From positions 496,001-560,000 of the forward strand of contig BRXU01000036.1 in assembly GCA_030267565.1 (NCBI GenBank): a stretch of 64,000 nt of DNA, given 5' to 3'. The notes under the pieces are model-generated. The model saw nothing but the letters and a program-made list of their open reading frames with translations. It had not been told where the DNA came from and did no database searches. This DNA comes from Pleodorina starrii. Taxonomy: Eukaryota > Chlorophyta > Chlorophyceae > Chlamydomonadales > Volvocaceae. Below are positions 1 through 10,640 of the stretch, piece by piece (the first letter of the stretch is position 1; every line of letters starts with the position of its first letter). Position numbers and translations under genes: made by a program.

Positions 1-186
1 AATGGCCGATGAAGTCGATCGCATCAGTAAAGCCTTCAGTTTCTGACCATGCAAGCAAAAGCTCCATCGATCCATGATGTCACCTGGTATGTAGCATCAC
101 CATTGCATGGATGCATGGAAGGAATTATATACCTAGATAGCTTGCGTGTACCAATATTGGCATTCATCATGTGTGCGTGCCACAGC

Positions 187-190
187 AAAA
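187..190 (-). terminator. RNA polymerase III terminator after tRNA-Tyr
   Basis: AAAA on the plus strand is TTTT on the minus strand, beginning 17 nt past the Tyr 3' end. The equivalent run occurs in every unit and grows to five T residues from unit 15 (24821-24825) onward. There is no T-run between iMet and Tyr, so this is the only obvious stop for both genes. Confidence 0.75.
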
Positions 191-206
191 TTGCGGGGAG
201 TGCATC

Positions 207-291
207 TCCGATCTACCTGGATCCAACAGGCGACCTAAGGATGTCTCTGCAGAATTACAGTCCTTCGCTCTTCCAGCTGAGCTAAGATCGG
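207..291 (-). tRNA. tRNA-Tyr(GUA), unit 1, probably degenerate
   Basis: Reading the minus strand, the acceptor stem is CCGATCT/AGATCGG with discriminator A, followed by TTAGCTCAGCTGG (A box and D arm), anticodon stem AAGGA/TCCTT and loop CTGTAA...A with anticodon GTA. A 12-nt intron lies 3' of position 37, the standard place for eukaryotic tRNA-Tyr. Removing it leaves 73 nt. The sequence closely resembles plant tRNA-Tyr. In units 1-4 the T-loop reads TTGGATC rather than TTCGATC; loss of C56 breaks the G19-C56 tertiary pair and the B box, so these four copies are probably poorly transcribed or inactive. Unit 1 also has an intron change (TTCTGCAG instead of TTGTGCAG). Confidence 0.85.
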
Positions 292-310
292 TCACTACTC
301 GCACCCCATA

Positions 311-382
311 TATCGAGACCAGGTTTCGATCCTGCGACCTCGGGGTTATGAGCCCCGCACGCTTCCGCTGCGCCATCTCAAT
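311..382 (-). tRNA. tRNA-iMet(CAU), unit 1, weakened
   Basis: This 72-nt gene on the minus strand has the cytosolic eukaryotic initiator signature: A1:U72 end pair, T-loop ATCGAAA (A54 and A60), three G:C pairs closing the anticodon stem (GGG/CCC) and loop CTCATAA with anticodon CAT. It is very close to plant initiator tRNA. It lies upstream of the Tyr gene with only 19 nt between them and no T-run in that gap. In units 1-4 the first T-stem pair is G:G and the acceptor has a T.G wobble (ATTGAGA/TCTCGAT), suggesting decay relative to the right array. Confidence 0.9.
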
Positions 383-433
383 CTGAGCACAGCCTAGGTA
401 GGGGATTTTACCGGCTCCCTTCCCAATCAGTGA

Positions 434-449
434 TCAGCATATTTAGGCT
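434..449 (-). promoter_or_regulatory. AT-rich element upstream of tRNA-iMet
   Basis: On the minus strand CCTAAATATGCTGATC lies about 52-67 nt upstream of the iMet 5' end and recurs in every unit (a few carry ATCC instead of ATGC). Plant tRNA genes often have an upstream TATA-like element as well as internal A and B boxes. This is a candidate only. Confidence 0.3.
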
Positions 450-1342
450 GAAGGGTATGTCCCAAGCAAACATCCGTCGAGCACTCATCGATCTACTATG
501 CTCACTCCATCACACCCCTCATCCATTCATCATGCTGTGTATGCTCCGCGCATGTTGTACAGTGGGCTTCAGACCCTCTCAAGGGTCCTTGTAAGGGTAA
601 AGCTTGCGGAACGCTGGACAAGCTAGCAAAGCCCAGCGCAGCCAGGTTGGATAGCATGAGCCATTTAAAAGGAATGTGTGAGCCCATGGACTATTCACCA
701 AGACCAACCGTCATGGAAAACTCGCCAAGATGGAGCTCCCTAGCTAATCTCAGATGGTCTGCTGGTCGCCAACGGACGACGGACAAAGAGCAGGTAGATA
801 GGTATACAGACTTGATACCAACTCATGGACTGCGTGCAAATGCTGGAAGTGGACCCAGCGCCAGGATGCCGGCCAAAGAATGGTGGGACATTTTCGGAGC
901 AGAAAGAAAAAGAGATGACACAAGGAGGCTGCCTTGAATAGATAGAGAAGCTGTACGTAGGAGCCTGATCGATGGTAGATACATGCGTGCTACTGTTGAT
1001 TGGCAACAAACAAACGATTCTGAAATACAAACCCAAGTGACGAAATGAAATGGGCACACAGCACAGAAAATAATCGACACACTGCTGCTGGGGCCACTAT
1101 AGCAAAGCCAACTCCTCACCATGAGCGCCACATACAAATGGCCGATGAAGTCGATCGCATCAGTAAAGCCTTCAGTTTCTGACCATGCAAGCAAAAGCTC
1201 CATCGATCCATGATGTCACCTGGTATGTAGCATCACCATTGCATGGATGCATGGAAGGAATTATATACCTAGATAGCTTGCGTGTACCAATATTGGCATT
1301 CATCATGTGTGCGTGCCACAGCAAAATTGCGGGGAGTGCATC

Positions 1343-1427
1343 TCCGATCTACCTGGATCCAACAGGCGACCTAAGGATGTCTCTGCACATTTACAGTCCT
1401 TCGCTCTTCCAGCTGAGCTAAGATCGG
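1343..1427 (-). tRNA. tRNA-Tyr(GUA), unit 2, probably degenerate
   Basis: Same as unit 1 with T-loop TTGGATC; the intron begins ATGTGCAG. Confidence 0.85.
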
Positions 1428-1446
1428 TCACTACTCGCACCCCATA

Positions 1447-1518
1447 TATCGAGACCAGGTTTCGATCCTGCGACCTCGGGGTTATGAGCCCCGCACGCTT
1501 CCGCTGCGCCATCTCAAT
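1447..1518 (-). tRNA. tRNA-iMet(CAU), unit 2, weakened
   Basis: Carries the left-array T-stem G:G mismatch and the acceptor wobble. Confidence 0.9.
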
Positions 1519-2478
1519 CTGAGCACAGCCTAGGTAGGGGATTTTACCGGCTCCCTTCCCAATCAGTGATCAGCATATTTAGGCTGAAGGGTATGTCCCA
1601 AGCAAACATCCGTCGAGCACTCATCGATCTACTATGCTCACTCCATCACACCCCTCATCCATTCATCATGCTGTGTATGCTCCGCGCATGTTGTACAGTG
1701 GGCTTCAGACCCTCTCAAGGGTCCTTGTAAGGGTAAAGCTTGCGGAACGCTGGACAAGCTAGCAAAGCCCAGCGCAGCCAGGTTGGATAGCATGAGCCAT
1801 TTAAAAGGAATGTGTGAGCCCATGGACTATTCACCAAGACCAACCGTCATGGAAAACTCGCCAAGATGGAGCTCCCTAGCTAATCTCAGATGGTCTGCTG
1901 GTCGCCAACGGACGACGGACAAAGAGCAGGTAGATAGGTATACAGACTTGATACCAACTCATGGACTGCGTGCAAATGCTGGAAGTGGACCCAGCGCCAG
2001 GATGCCGGCCAAAGAATGGTGGGACATTTTCGGAGCAGAAAGAAAAAGAGATGACACAAGGAGGCTGCCTTGAATAGATAGAGAAGCTGTACGTAGGAGC
2101 CTGATCGATGGTAGATACATGCGTGCTACTGTTGATTGGCAACAAACAAACGATTCTGAAATACAAACCCAAGTGACGAAATGAAATGGGCACACAGCAC
2201 AGAAAATAATCGACACACTGCTGCTGGGGCCACTATAGCAAAGCCAACTCCTCACCATGAGCGCCACATACAAATGGCCGATGAAGTCGATCGCATCAGT
2301 AAAGCCTTCAGTTTCTGACCATGCAAGCAAAAGCTCCATCGATCCATGATGTCACCTGGTATGTAGCATCACCATTGCATGGATGCATGGAAGGAATTAT
2401 ATACCTAGATAGCTTGCGTGTACCAATATTGGCATTCATCATGTGTGCGTGCCACAGCAAAATTGCGGGGAGTGCATC

Positions 2479-2563
2479 TCCGATCTACCTGGATCCAACA
2501 GGCGACCTAAGGATGTCTCTGCACATTTACAGTCCTTCGCTCTTCCAGCTGAGCTAAGATCGG
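2479..2563 (-). tRNA. tRNA-Tyr(GUA), unit 3, probably degenerate
   Basis: T-loop TTGGATC as in units 1, 2 and 4. Confidence 0.85.
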
Positions 2564-2582
2564 TCACTACTCGCACCCCATA

Positions 2583-2654
2583 TATCGAGACCAGGTTTCG
2601 ATCCTACGACCTCGGGGTTATGAGCCCCGCACGCTTCCGCTGCGCCATCTCAAT
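2583..2654 (-). tRNA. tRNA-iMet(CAU), unit 3, weakened
   Basis: The T-stem 5' strand is GTAGG, so a second position is now a T.G wobble on top of the left-array G:G mismatch. It is the most damaged iMet of the left array. Confidence 0.85.
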
Positions 2655-3614
2655 CTGAGCACAGCCTAGGTAGGGGATTTTACCGGCTCCCTTCCCAATC
2701 AGTGATCAGCATATTTAGGCTGAAGGGTATGTCCCAAGCAAACATCCGTCGAGCACTCATCGATCTACTATGCTCACTCCATCACACCCCTCATCCATTC
2801 ATCATGCTGTGTATGCTCCGCGCATGTTGTACAGTGGGCTTCAGACCCTCTCAAGGGTCCTTGTAAGGGTAAAGCTTGCGGAACGCTGGACAAGCTAGCA
2901 AAGCCCAGCGCAGCCAGGTTGGATAGCATGAGCCATTTAAAAGGAATGTGTGAGCCCATGGACTATTCACCAAGACCAACCGTCATGGAAAACTCGCCAA
3001 GATGGAGCTCCCTAGCTAATCTCAGATGGTCTGCTGGTCGCCAACGGACGACGGACAAAGAGCAGGTAGATAGGTATACAGACTTGATACCAACTCATGG
3101 ACTGCGTGCAAATGCTGGAAGTGGACCCAGCGCCAGGATGCCGGCCAAAGAATGGTGGGACATTTTCGGAGCAGAAAGAAAAAGAGATGACACAAGGAGG
3201 CTGCCTTGAATAGATAGAGAAGCTGTACGTAGGAGCCTGATCGATGGTAGATACATGCGTGCTACTGTTGATTGGCAACAAACAAACGATTCTGAAATAC
3301 AAACCCAAGTGACGAAATGAAATGGGCACACAGCACAGAAAATAATCGACACACTGCTGCTGGGGCCACTATAGCAAAGCCAACTCCTCACCATGAGCGC
3401 CACATACAAATGGCCGATGAAGTCGATCGCATCAGTAAAGCCTTCAGTTTCTGACCATGCAAGCAAAAGCTCCATCGATCCATGATGTCACCTGGTATGT
3501 AGCATCACCATTGCATGGATGCATGGAAGGAATTATATACCTAGATAGCTTGCGTGTACCAATATTGGCATTCATCATGTGTGCGTGCCACAGCAAAATT
3601 GCGGGGAGTGCATC

Positions 3615-3699
3615 TCCGATCTACCTGGATCCAACAGGCGACCTAAGGATGTCTCTGCACATTTACAGTCCTTCGCTCTTCCAGCTGAGCTAAGATCGG
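3615..3699 (-). tRNA. tRNA-Tyr(GUA), unit 4, probably degenerate
   Basis: T-loop TTGGATC; otherwise like unit 2. Confidence 0.85.
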
Positions 3700-3718
3700 T
3701 CACTACTCGCACCCCATA

Positions 3719-3790
3719 TATCGAGACCAGGTTTCGATCCTGCGACCTCGGGGTTATGAGCCCCGCACGCTTCCGCTGCGCCATCTCAAT
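3719..3790 (-). tRNA. tRNA-iMet(CAU), unit 4, weakened
   Basis: Same left-array mismatches as unit 2. Confidence 0.9.
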
Positions 3791-4554
3791 CTGAGCACAG
3801 CCTAGGTAGGGGATTTTACCGGCTCCCTTCCCAATCAGTGATCAGCATATTTAGGCTGAAGGGTATGTCCCAAGCAAACATCCGTCGAGCACTCATCGAT
3901 CTACTATGCTCACTCCATCACACCCCTCATCCATTCATCATGCTGTGTATGCTCCGCGCATGTTGTACAGTGGGCTTCAGACCCTCTCAAGGGTCCTTGT
4001 AAGGGTAAAGCTTGCGGAACGCTGGACAAGCTAGCAAAGCCCAGCGCAGCCAGGTTGGATAGCATGAGCCATTTAAAAGGAATGTGTGAGCCCATGGACT
4101 ATTCACCAAGACCAACCGTCATGGAAACCGTCATGGAGAACTCGCCAAGATGGAGCTCCCTAGCTAATCTCAGATGGTCTGCTGGTCGCCAACGGACGAC
4201 GGACAAAGAGCAGGTAGATAGGTATACAGACTTGATACCAACTCATGGACTGCGTGCAAATGCTGGAAGTGGACCCCAGCGCCAGGATGCCGGCCAAAGA
4301 ATGGTGGGACATTTTCGGAGCAGAAAGAAAAAGAGATGACACAAGGAGGCTGCCTTGAATAGATAGAGAAGCTGTACGTAGGAGCCTGATCGATGGTAGA
4401 TACATGCGTGCTACTGTTGATTGGCAACAAACAAACGATTCTGAAATACAAACCCAAGTGACGAAATGAAATGGGCACACAGCACAGAAAATAATCGACA
4501 CACTGCTGCTGGGGCCACTATAGCAAAGCCAACTCCTCACCATGAGCGCCACAT

Positions 4555-4557
4555 ACA
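4555..4557. other. Target-site duplication ACA, left copy
   Basis: It pairs with 13222-13224. Intact array units have one ACA at the equivalent position (for example near 1133-1138), which shows where the element entered. Confidence 0.85.
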
Positions 4558-4583
4558 CACTCTGGGAAAAAGGGGGGGTCAAA

Positions 4584-4835
4584 ACTTCGTATTTTTGGCC
4601 TCCCGACTTCGTATTTGGGCTTCGTATTATCTGGGCCTGACTTCGTATCCACTTCGTATATTGCACAGGATACGAAGTGGATACGAAGTCACAACGAAGT
4701 CTATTATTGTCACTCGAACACGAAGTTCGTATCTGTCTGTATGGAAAAAGGTCCCCAATTAGGAAGTTTGTATTTCTGCTTCGAACGAAGCTTTGTTAAG
4801 AAGCGTGTCCTGGGTGTTTCCCATATACGAAGTGT
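4584..4835. repeat. Left subterminal repeats of the CACTA-like element
   Basis: About ten copies of CTTCGTA or its complement TACGAAG in both orientations, some arranged as facing pairs (for example ACTTCGTATCC ... GGATACGAAGT near 4641-4690). In CACTA elements such subterminal repeats bind the accessory transposon protein; that role here is inferred from family knowledge. Confidence 0.8.
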
Positions 4836-5700
4836 GTCACAGATGGGGGTGGTAAGAACCACCGTTCAGTTGAGTGGATGCACCAGTTGCACTGGGGATC
4901 CTTTATTACAATGGGCCAAGCCTTACCTGGCAGCAAAGCTCCCTGCCTGGCAACCTGGGGCACAAGGAAAACGAAAACGCTGCTGAAAGGCGAGGCCCTG
5001 GCCACATCTGGAGGCGAGACCCTGCAAGCCCAACATCATGAACATGATATTCAGCATCACACAAAGGAAAGCTAGTGCGGCAGTCAACGTTTACTTACTG
5101 GGTGGTGTCAGCCCATCCTTGGTAGCCCAGCACGGCTAAAGGTGCCACAGCATAGCGAAATGCATTCCTGCAAGTTCAAACAGATGCAGCACGCAAAAAG
5201 CTTCAGGTTTGTAGCATTGGAGGGAGAGATGAGCAACCTCAAGTCTAGGAGCTCCAGTTCGATACATGACTATAAAAAAGTACAGCAGCATACCTTCATA
5301 CAAGCCATACAAGGCAGAAGATAGCCAGCGAGCTTTCCAACAAGTGGACGCCATGCAACGGCAAGACGGTGTGGCCCCGTGCAGGCCAAAAGCTTCAGCG
5401 ACAGCGCCCGGGTGCTTCCAGAGAAAACGGAAGATGCACTGAGTAGAGCCTTGTAACAGGTTTGCTCCAAGGGAGTTCCGGGTCGCATGATTGACTATTG
5501 TTACTGCCTGCCTAAAGGTTTGCTTAAAAGCAAGTACGCCAAGGCAATAGGCTCAAGGAACCAATACGTTACATTTTATTAGTAGAGAACATAATAGCAG
5601 AACAGGCCATAGTCAATGCCATACGACCGGGAATTCCAGCACGTATCCTGTTAGTGGCAAGTACAACTATTCTTTATGCAATAACGACCTTAGCAAATTA
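4836..5700. other. CACTA-like interior, no gene recognised
   Basis: Mixed-composition sequence with only short, unremarkable open frames. I see no domain, no tRNA and no strong repeat. Confidence 0.6.
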
Positions 5701-5703
5701 AAC

Positions 5704-5875
5704 CGACAGGTATTACAATGGTAATGAACAATCTCAGTCTCTTAGGAGGGGACCCTGTCGTACTCCTCGACTTTGGAATGAGTACGGTATGGTTCCACAG
5801 ACTGAACATACCGAACACGTAAGGCTAGCTCCCGAAATATTCCCTAGGCGAACGAGGACAATTATACTGAAGCAC
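5704..5875 (+). pseudogene. Protein-kinase-like remnant (DFG and APE motifs, frameshifted)
   Basis: One frame reads GDPVVLLDFGMSTVW (DFG at 5769-5777), resembling kinase subdomain VII. About 20 codons further on, in a different frame, TEHVRLAPEIF (APE at 5828-5836) resembles the activation-segment end, subdomain VIII. The spacing is right for a kinase activation loop, but a frameshift and then stops separate the pieces, and I could not find the ATP-binding or catalytic-loop motifs upstream. It is best read as a decayed or captured exon inside the transposon. Two short motifs could also arise by chance, so confidence is limited. Confidence 0.35.
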
Positions 5876-6018
5876 TAGCCGGGCTAAAACAGCGTGCGTT
5901 CAATGGCAACCACTTTCGAGTCTCTAGTGCACAGTGTTCGAAAGGACTTCAGCCTCCTTCGCAAACTTTAAACCAATATTAAGATTGGTATCTACCACAT
6001 TGGCTGTTAAATCTGCGA

Positions 6019-6301
6019 GTGCAAACCTGGAGACGAGTTGATTTTAGACGGCTGGAAAGCTGTTGCACCAAACCAAGCCTCGGCAGCGTCGCTTTTAGCC
6101 TTCAGTATATAAAGTTTAACGACCATGGGGAGGTGGTGAGCTCGATGCTGTATAACGGCTTTGGCGGGAAACTAATCTTTCAGAGTCAAACGAATGCGGG
6201 TCTGTTTTTCAACAACCAGGAGACCAAGGCCCTTATGCAGCTCCTGGGCTCCACTGCAACTGTTGAGTCCCTCCGGACCTACCTGGGTCAAGAAAGCCGA
6301 G
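6019..6301 (+). other. Exon-like open frame inside the CACTA-like element
   Basis: An open frame with balanced composition (it contains FNDHGEVVSSMLYNGFGGKL and ETKALMQLLGSTATVESLR) stands out from the G-rich DNA around it and ends at a plausible donor (AGCCGAG/GTGCGC near 6302). I do not recognise the protein. With islands at 6731-6845 and 8938-9042 it may be part of a captured multi-exon gene whose introns hold the minisatellites. Confidence 0.35.
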
Positions 6302-6424
6302 GTGCGCCGTGTGCCGGTCACCTATTTGCATGGTTTATCGTGTGACTGCCGTGACTGCCCTCCACGATTTGCAGGAGCTCAGGACGCCACCAGAGCCGTC
6401 GTGTGGCCAACCAAATATGGCAGG

Positions 6425-6740
6425 CAGGGTGGGGGCAGGTCAGGGTGGAGCGACGGGGCGGGGCAGGGCGGGGTGGGACCGGTGCAGGGATGGGCAGAGC
6501 GGGGACAGGCGGGAAGGGGCAGGGCGGGGCGGGGCGGGGATGGCGCACTGTGGGGCGGGCCGGGGGATGGCAGAATGGGGCGGGGCAGGGGCAGGCCGGG
6601 GCGGGGAGGGGCAGGGCGGGGCGGGCCAGGGTGGGGGGGGATGGAAAGGGGCAGGGTGGGGTGGAGCGGGACGGGCGGGGCAGAGCAGGGCCGGGTGTGG
6701 CAGGCACTTCGGGGCACTGCAGGGCGGGGCAAGGGTGCAA
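6425..6740 (+). repeat. G-rich minisatellite (GGGGCGGGGCAGGG type), block 1
   Basis: Degenerate repeats of GGGGCGGGGCAGGG and similar, strongly G-rich on the plus strand. The long open frames across it on both strands are Gly/Arg or Pro/Ala artefacts of low complexity. Many runs of four G residues give G-quadruplex potential. Confidence 0.9.
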
Positions 6741-6845
6741 CTCGGCAAGGAGCTGCACGCATCCATCGAGGCCGCCCTCCTCGGGGACCGCCAAATGTCT
6801 GGGTACATTATTGCTTACACACCAGCAGCCGTGGAACCCTCCGGA
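6731..6845 (+). other. Exon-like island after minisatellite block 1
   Basis: An open frame containing LGKELHASIEAALLGDRQMS and GYIIAYTPAAVE begins at the minisatellite edge and reads like ordinary protein rather than low-complexity sequence. No family is recognised. It may be an exon of the same captured gene as 6019-6301. Confidence 0.3.
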
Positions 6846-7284
6846 ACCCCTGCCCACCATTCACCGACCAGCTTATCCCCGACCCGCCCTCACCACTGCC
6901 CACCTGGCCGCGATGTATCGGCTCCGGTACCACCCTGCACTGCAACGCGCCCCTCCCTAATCTTTCAATCAACCGCCGCTCCTTCCCTCCCCCCCTTGCC
7001 TCACAGGCCATCCATGTTTCTGGCGGCATGGCGGCTGCCCGTACCCTCCATACAGCACCGCCATCGAATATTCATCTACACGCACCATGCCACCACGCCT
7101 CTCAACATTTACCAGGTGCAGACTGCGATGCGTCTCGGGGCGGGGCGTTGCGGTGCAACGCGGTGCATAACTATGCCGGTACAGCACGAGGAGGTTTTGG
7201 GGGCGCGGAGGGAGAAGGCGGCTGCGGAGGTGTTGGGGGGCCTGGTTTGGGTTCGGGCGTTTGGGACAAGGCGTCCAGTTTGAG
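6846..7284. other. CACTA-like interior between minisatellite blocks 1 and 2
   Basis: GC-rich sequence with overlapping short open frames on both strands (for example around 7010-7250). None shows a recognisable domain and no frame is clearly favoured. Confidence 0.5.
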
Positions 7285-7720
7285 GTCAGGACGGGGCGGG
7301 GCGGGGCAGTGAGGGGCGGGGCAGGGCGGGGTGGGGCGGGGCCGCGGCGGGGCGAGGGCGGGGAGGGGACAGGCTGGGCGGGTCGGGTAGGGTGCACAGT
7401 GAGGCGGGCCGGGGCAGGGCGGAATGGGGCGGGGCCGGGGCAGGCCGGGGCTGGGAGGGGCACTGCGGGGTGGGGCAGGATGGAGCGGGACGGGGCGGGG
7501 CGGGGCATGGTATGGCGGCGTGGGACGGGTTGGGGCGGGTCGGGGCGGGACGGGGCAGGGCGGGGAAGGGGTAGGCCGGGGTGGGGTGGAGCGGGGCGGG
7601 GAAGGGCAGGGAAGGGCGTGGCGGGCAAGGGCGGGCAGGGCGGGGCGGCATGGAACGGGGCAGGGCGGGGCGGGGCAGGGCACTTCGGGGCAGTGCAGGG
7701 CGGGGCAGGGTGGGGCCAGG
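7285..7720 (+). repeat. G-rich minisatellite, block 2
   Basis: Same family as 6425-6740, G-rich on the plus strand. The open frames of up to about 440 codons that cross it are compositional artefacts. Confidence 0.9.
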
Positions 7721-7734
7721 GTGCAAGTCGGCAG

Positions 7735-8160
7735 CTGCAAGCATGTCGCGGTTCGGGGGTTCGGTGTTGTGCCGGCTGCAGGCACGCTTCTTGCGGGGGT
7801 CCGGGTCTCGTGGATGTCTCTGCTGGCATAACCCCTCCTCTGGCCCCCAAGCTGGCGCATTGCAAGCCGGATAGCGGCGGTCCGTTGCCCCAGGTGTGCG
7901 GGCTACTTGTGCAGCACTGTCGCACCCCAAGTGTCAAGCAGCAACCCCTTTCCCTTCCCCGGGCCCGGGGTGTCTGTCCCGTCGGGGTTCGGGTGCAGGT
8001 CTGGGTGCCAGTTGTGGGTGCATCTGTTCTGAGGGAGCAGGCTGCACGCCCAGGGCCAGCGGCCCCGTCGAGGTTCGAGGGTTTGGCGTCGCGCTGGCTG
8101 CAGGCGTGCTTCTTGCGGGGGTCTGGGTCTGGTGCATGGGGTGGGGGTGTCGGTGGTCGG
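7735..8160 (+). repeat. Direct repeat of about 85 bp, two copies
   Basis: Copies at about 7745-7820 and 8065-8140 share GGCTGCAGGC followed by CTTCTTGCGGGGGTC and flanking sequence with scattered mismatches. A degenerate relative of the 8590-8705 segment lies between them (7860-7960). Confidence 0.7.
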
Positions 8161-8589
8161 TTGTCAAGTCTAGGTCTGGTTTGCACCCAAGAACTCCCTT
8201 TCTTTCGCGCCGTGCAGCCGCTAGGTTGGGGTGTGTTGCCTGCTTGCCTGCTCTCGACCTTGCTTTTCCTCTGGTGACGATGCCACCTGCTCACATCTTC
8301 CTCCCATCGCCATTGCGCCGAATGCTCTAACCCCCTTCCCTACTGGCTAATGCTGCCGTGCACGGGTCCAGGGTGCGCGCGGGCAGCAGCAGCTGGCAGG
8401 CGTGGATGCCCTGTGCAGCCTGCAGGTAAGCGTGGGGACGGGTAAGGGTGGTAGCAATGCGTTGTGCTTCTGGCTGTGCATGGGGGCAGGTAACCGGGCC
8501 TGCGGCTGATACTGGCGAGGGTGCGTGCCGGGCTGCAGGCACTTCAGTGTCGAGGGCAGGGATGTACCGGATTGCGGGCAGGGGCAGGC

Positions 8590-9220
8590 ATCCGCCCATC
8601 GCAAACCGGGTAGCGGCGGTCCGTTGCCCCAGGTGTGATAGCACTGTTGTGCAGCGCTGTCATGCCCCTAGCGTCCAACAGCGTCCCCCTTTCCCACTGC
8701 CGTACAACGCCGATAGCACGGATGCGTCGCCGGATTGCAAGAGTCAGGGATGTGCAGCAAGCACGTGCTGGTGCACGTTCGTCAAGTAGCGCACCCCTTC
8801 CCCACTTCCGCAGGAACTGGGTGCCACATCGGGGGCACGTTCAGCAGCTGGGCAATGTACTAGGCCGGGCACGATATCATTTCAAGCCCTGCACCGTAGC
8901 CGGGCAGGGTGAGGTGTGTTGAGCTTCGGCAGCCGGTCCGGTGTTTGTCAACACCCTCAACAAGGATCTCCATGTCCAGGATGTCAAACTTCCGACTGCT
9001 GACGGCGGGGCTTCACTGTCGTACAAATGGCTGGACGCCGGGGTCTGGGTTGGGTTGGGTCGGGTGGGTCTTAGATACAGAAACCGGGGTGGTAGCAAGT
9101 ACGAGATGCGCCGCCACTGGGATGGCATGGCGAAGGTGCGGCAAGCTGCCGTGTTGGCAGTAGTAATGGCAACTGAGCCCACTGAGCTGGGTGTTGTGGA
9201 GGTGGAGCGGGGGAGGGCGG
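8590..9220 (+). repeat. Inverted-repeat arm A (partner at 11273-11605)
   Basis: Segments 8590-8705 and 8990-9220 each match the complement of parts of 11273-11605 (shared CCCATCGCAAACCGGGTAGC, CCCTAGCGTCCAACAG, ACAAATGGCTGGACGCC). The intervening 8706-8989 is missing from the partner. An exon-like reading frame (FVNTLNKDLHVQDVKLPTAD) crosses 8941-9042, and part of it recurs at 9411-9471. Confidence 0.75.
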
Positions 9221-9375
9221 GGACGCGGTAAGGCGGGGCGGTGCCGGGGCGGGTCTGGGCGAGGCACAGCGGGGCAAGGCACGACGGGGCGGGGCCGGGC
9301 GGGTCTGGGCGGGTCTGGGTGAGGCATGGCGGGGGAGGGCCGGGGACGGCGGGGTGGGGCGGGGCAGAGCGGGGA
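9195..9375 (+). repeat. G-rich minisatellite, block 3
   Basis: GGCGGGGCGGTGCCGGGGCGGG-type degenerate repeats, again G-rich on the plus strand and directly following repeat arm A. Confidence 0.85.
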
Positions 9376-9479
9376 CGGGCGGTTTATCGACGCATAGGCG
9401 CGAGCCAATCAACGGATCTCCATATCCAGGATTTCAAGCTTCACTGTCGTTCCAATGGCTGGACGCCGGGGTTTGGGTT

Positions 9480-10060
9480 GGGTTGGGTGGAGCGCCTTGC
9501 TGGATGCTGCGGTAGGGTTGCTTGCCCCCGTCTACCTTCGGACTCGGGTGGGTGCCTTTAATCTTGACAGGCTAGTTGCCGTGGGCTCTACTAAAGAAGA
9601 GCTCGGTGCTTGACTATGAACACGGTTTGGCCAGTCGCATTTTTGTTGCTTGCCGCTCAGCGGTAGCCCCTTCCAGCACGCATCCTCACTGCTGGCAGCC
9701 GGCAAGCCTCCCCTGTGCCTGACCATGCAAACCCAGCCACCGATTACCCTCGGTACCCAACACCCCGGCTTGACATACCAGCCGCCACATCAGCAGCGTG
9801 TGTGCAGTGCAGGGGCAGGCTTGCCGCTGTGCACTTGGCCAATGGCCTCATGTAACGGTTTCACTCTTGTGTGGGCGACACTCTCTGCCTGTCGAAAGGG
9901 CAGATGAAGCCACTGTCCTCGAAAACGGTTTCGTCGGTGCAGCCAAGGGCGGTATCTTCTACTGCCCACAGCGTCCCTTGAGGTGCCAACACGACAGCTT
10001 GCCGCGCCTTCGTCGTGCCATACCAGTGGCGATGCATCTCGTACTCACTACAACCCCGGT
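9480..10060. other. CACTA-like interior between oppositely oriented minisatellites
   Basis: No clear gene. A short frame with LENGFVGAAKGGIFYCPQRP (9919-9978) looks protein-like but is isolated. The G/C strand bias reverses across this segment. Confidence 0.45.
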
Positions 10061-10184
10061 TTGTGTTTTTGACGTGCTGTTGCTTGCAAGCTTACCCACT
10101 TCCTTTGCTTTGCAGATATCTCACAGGTTTACGTGTTTGCGTCACAAATCCGTTCATTGGCTCGTGCCTGCCTATACATGGATA

Positions 10185-10640
10185 AATCCCCGCCCGTCCC
10201 CGCTCTGCCCCACCCCACCCTGCCGTCCCCGGCCCTCCCCCGCCGTGCCTCGCCCCAGCCCCGGCCCGACCCCGGCCCGCCGTGCCTCGCCCAGCCCTGC
10301 CCTGCCCAGCTTTGCCCTGCCCGGCCCAGCCCAGGCCCGGCCCTGCACCATCCCGCCGTGCCTCACCCTGCCCTGCACAGACCCACCCCGCCCCGTCGTG
10401 CCCCGCCGTCCCCAGTGCTCCCCTGCCGTGGCTCGCCCGCCCCGCCCAGCCCGGCCCGGCCCGGCCCGGCCCGGCCCCGCCCCGCCCCCCCCCCCCCCGC
10501 CCCGCCCCGCCCCGCCTCACCCCGCCTCACCCTGCCCAGCCCAGCCCCGGCCCCGGCCCAGCCCCACCCCGCCCCCCCCCGCCCCGGCCCCGCCCGGTCC
10601 CGCCCGGCCCCGCCCTCCCCCACCCCACCTCCACAACACC
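10185..10640 (-). repeat. G-rich minisatellite, block 4 (reverse orientation)
   Basis: C-rich on the plus strand (CCCCGCCC, CCGGCCCAGCCC), the complement of blocks 1-3. It includes a C10 run near 10488-10498. Confidence 0.9.

Larger units (their letters stand above)
1..4557. repeat. Left tDNA tandem array, 4 units of 1136 bp
   Basis: Four head-to-tail units spaced exactly 1136 bp apart; the first is cut by the window edge and the last ends at the CACTA-like insertion. Each unit holds, on the minus strand, one iMet and one Tyr tRNA gene in about 180 bp, plus about 950 bp of spacer. The units share diagnostic changes absent from the right array: a G instead of C in the Tyr T-loop, a mismatched first pair in the iMet T-stem, and ATT instead of ATC at the iMet 5' end. 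The fourth unit has a small local duplication (GGAAACCGTCAT near 4120-4135). I searched the spacer by eye for 5S rRNA, U1, U2, U4, U5, U6 and further tRNAs and saw none. Confidence 0.97.

Noticed and set aside
386..1140. Additional RNA genes (5S rRNA, U6, SL RNA, other tRNAs) in the array spacer
   Set aside because: I looked for their conserved cores on both strands and found none. A covariance-model search would be decisive.
6194..8330. Open frames up to about 440 codons on both strands at 6.2-8.3 kb and 10-11.5 kb
   Set aside because: They are Gly/Arg or Pro/Ala low-complexity products of the G-rich minisatellites.
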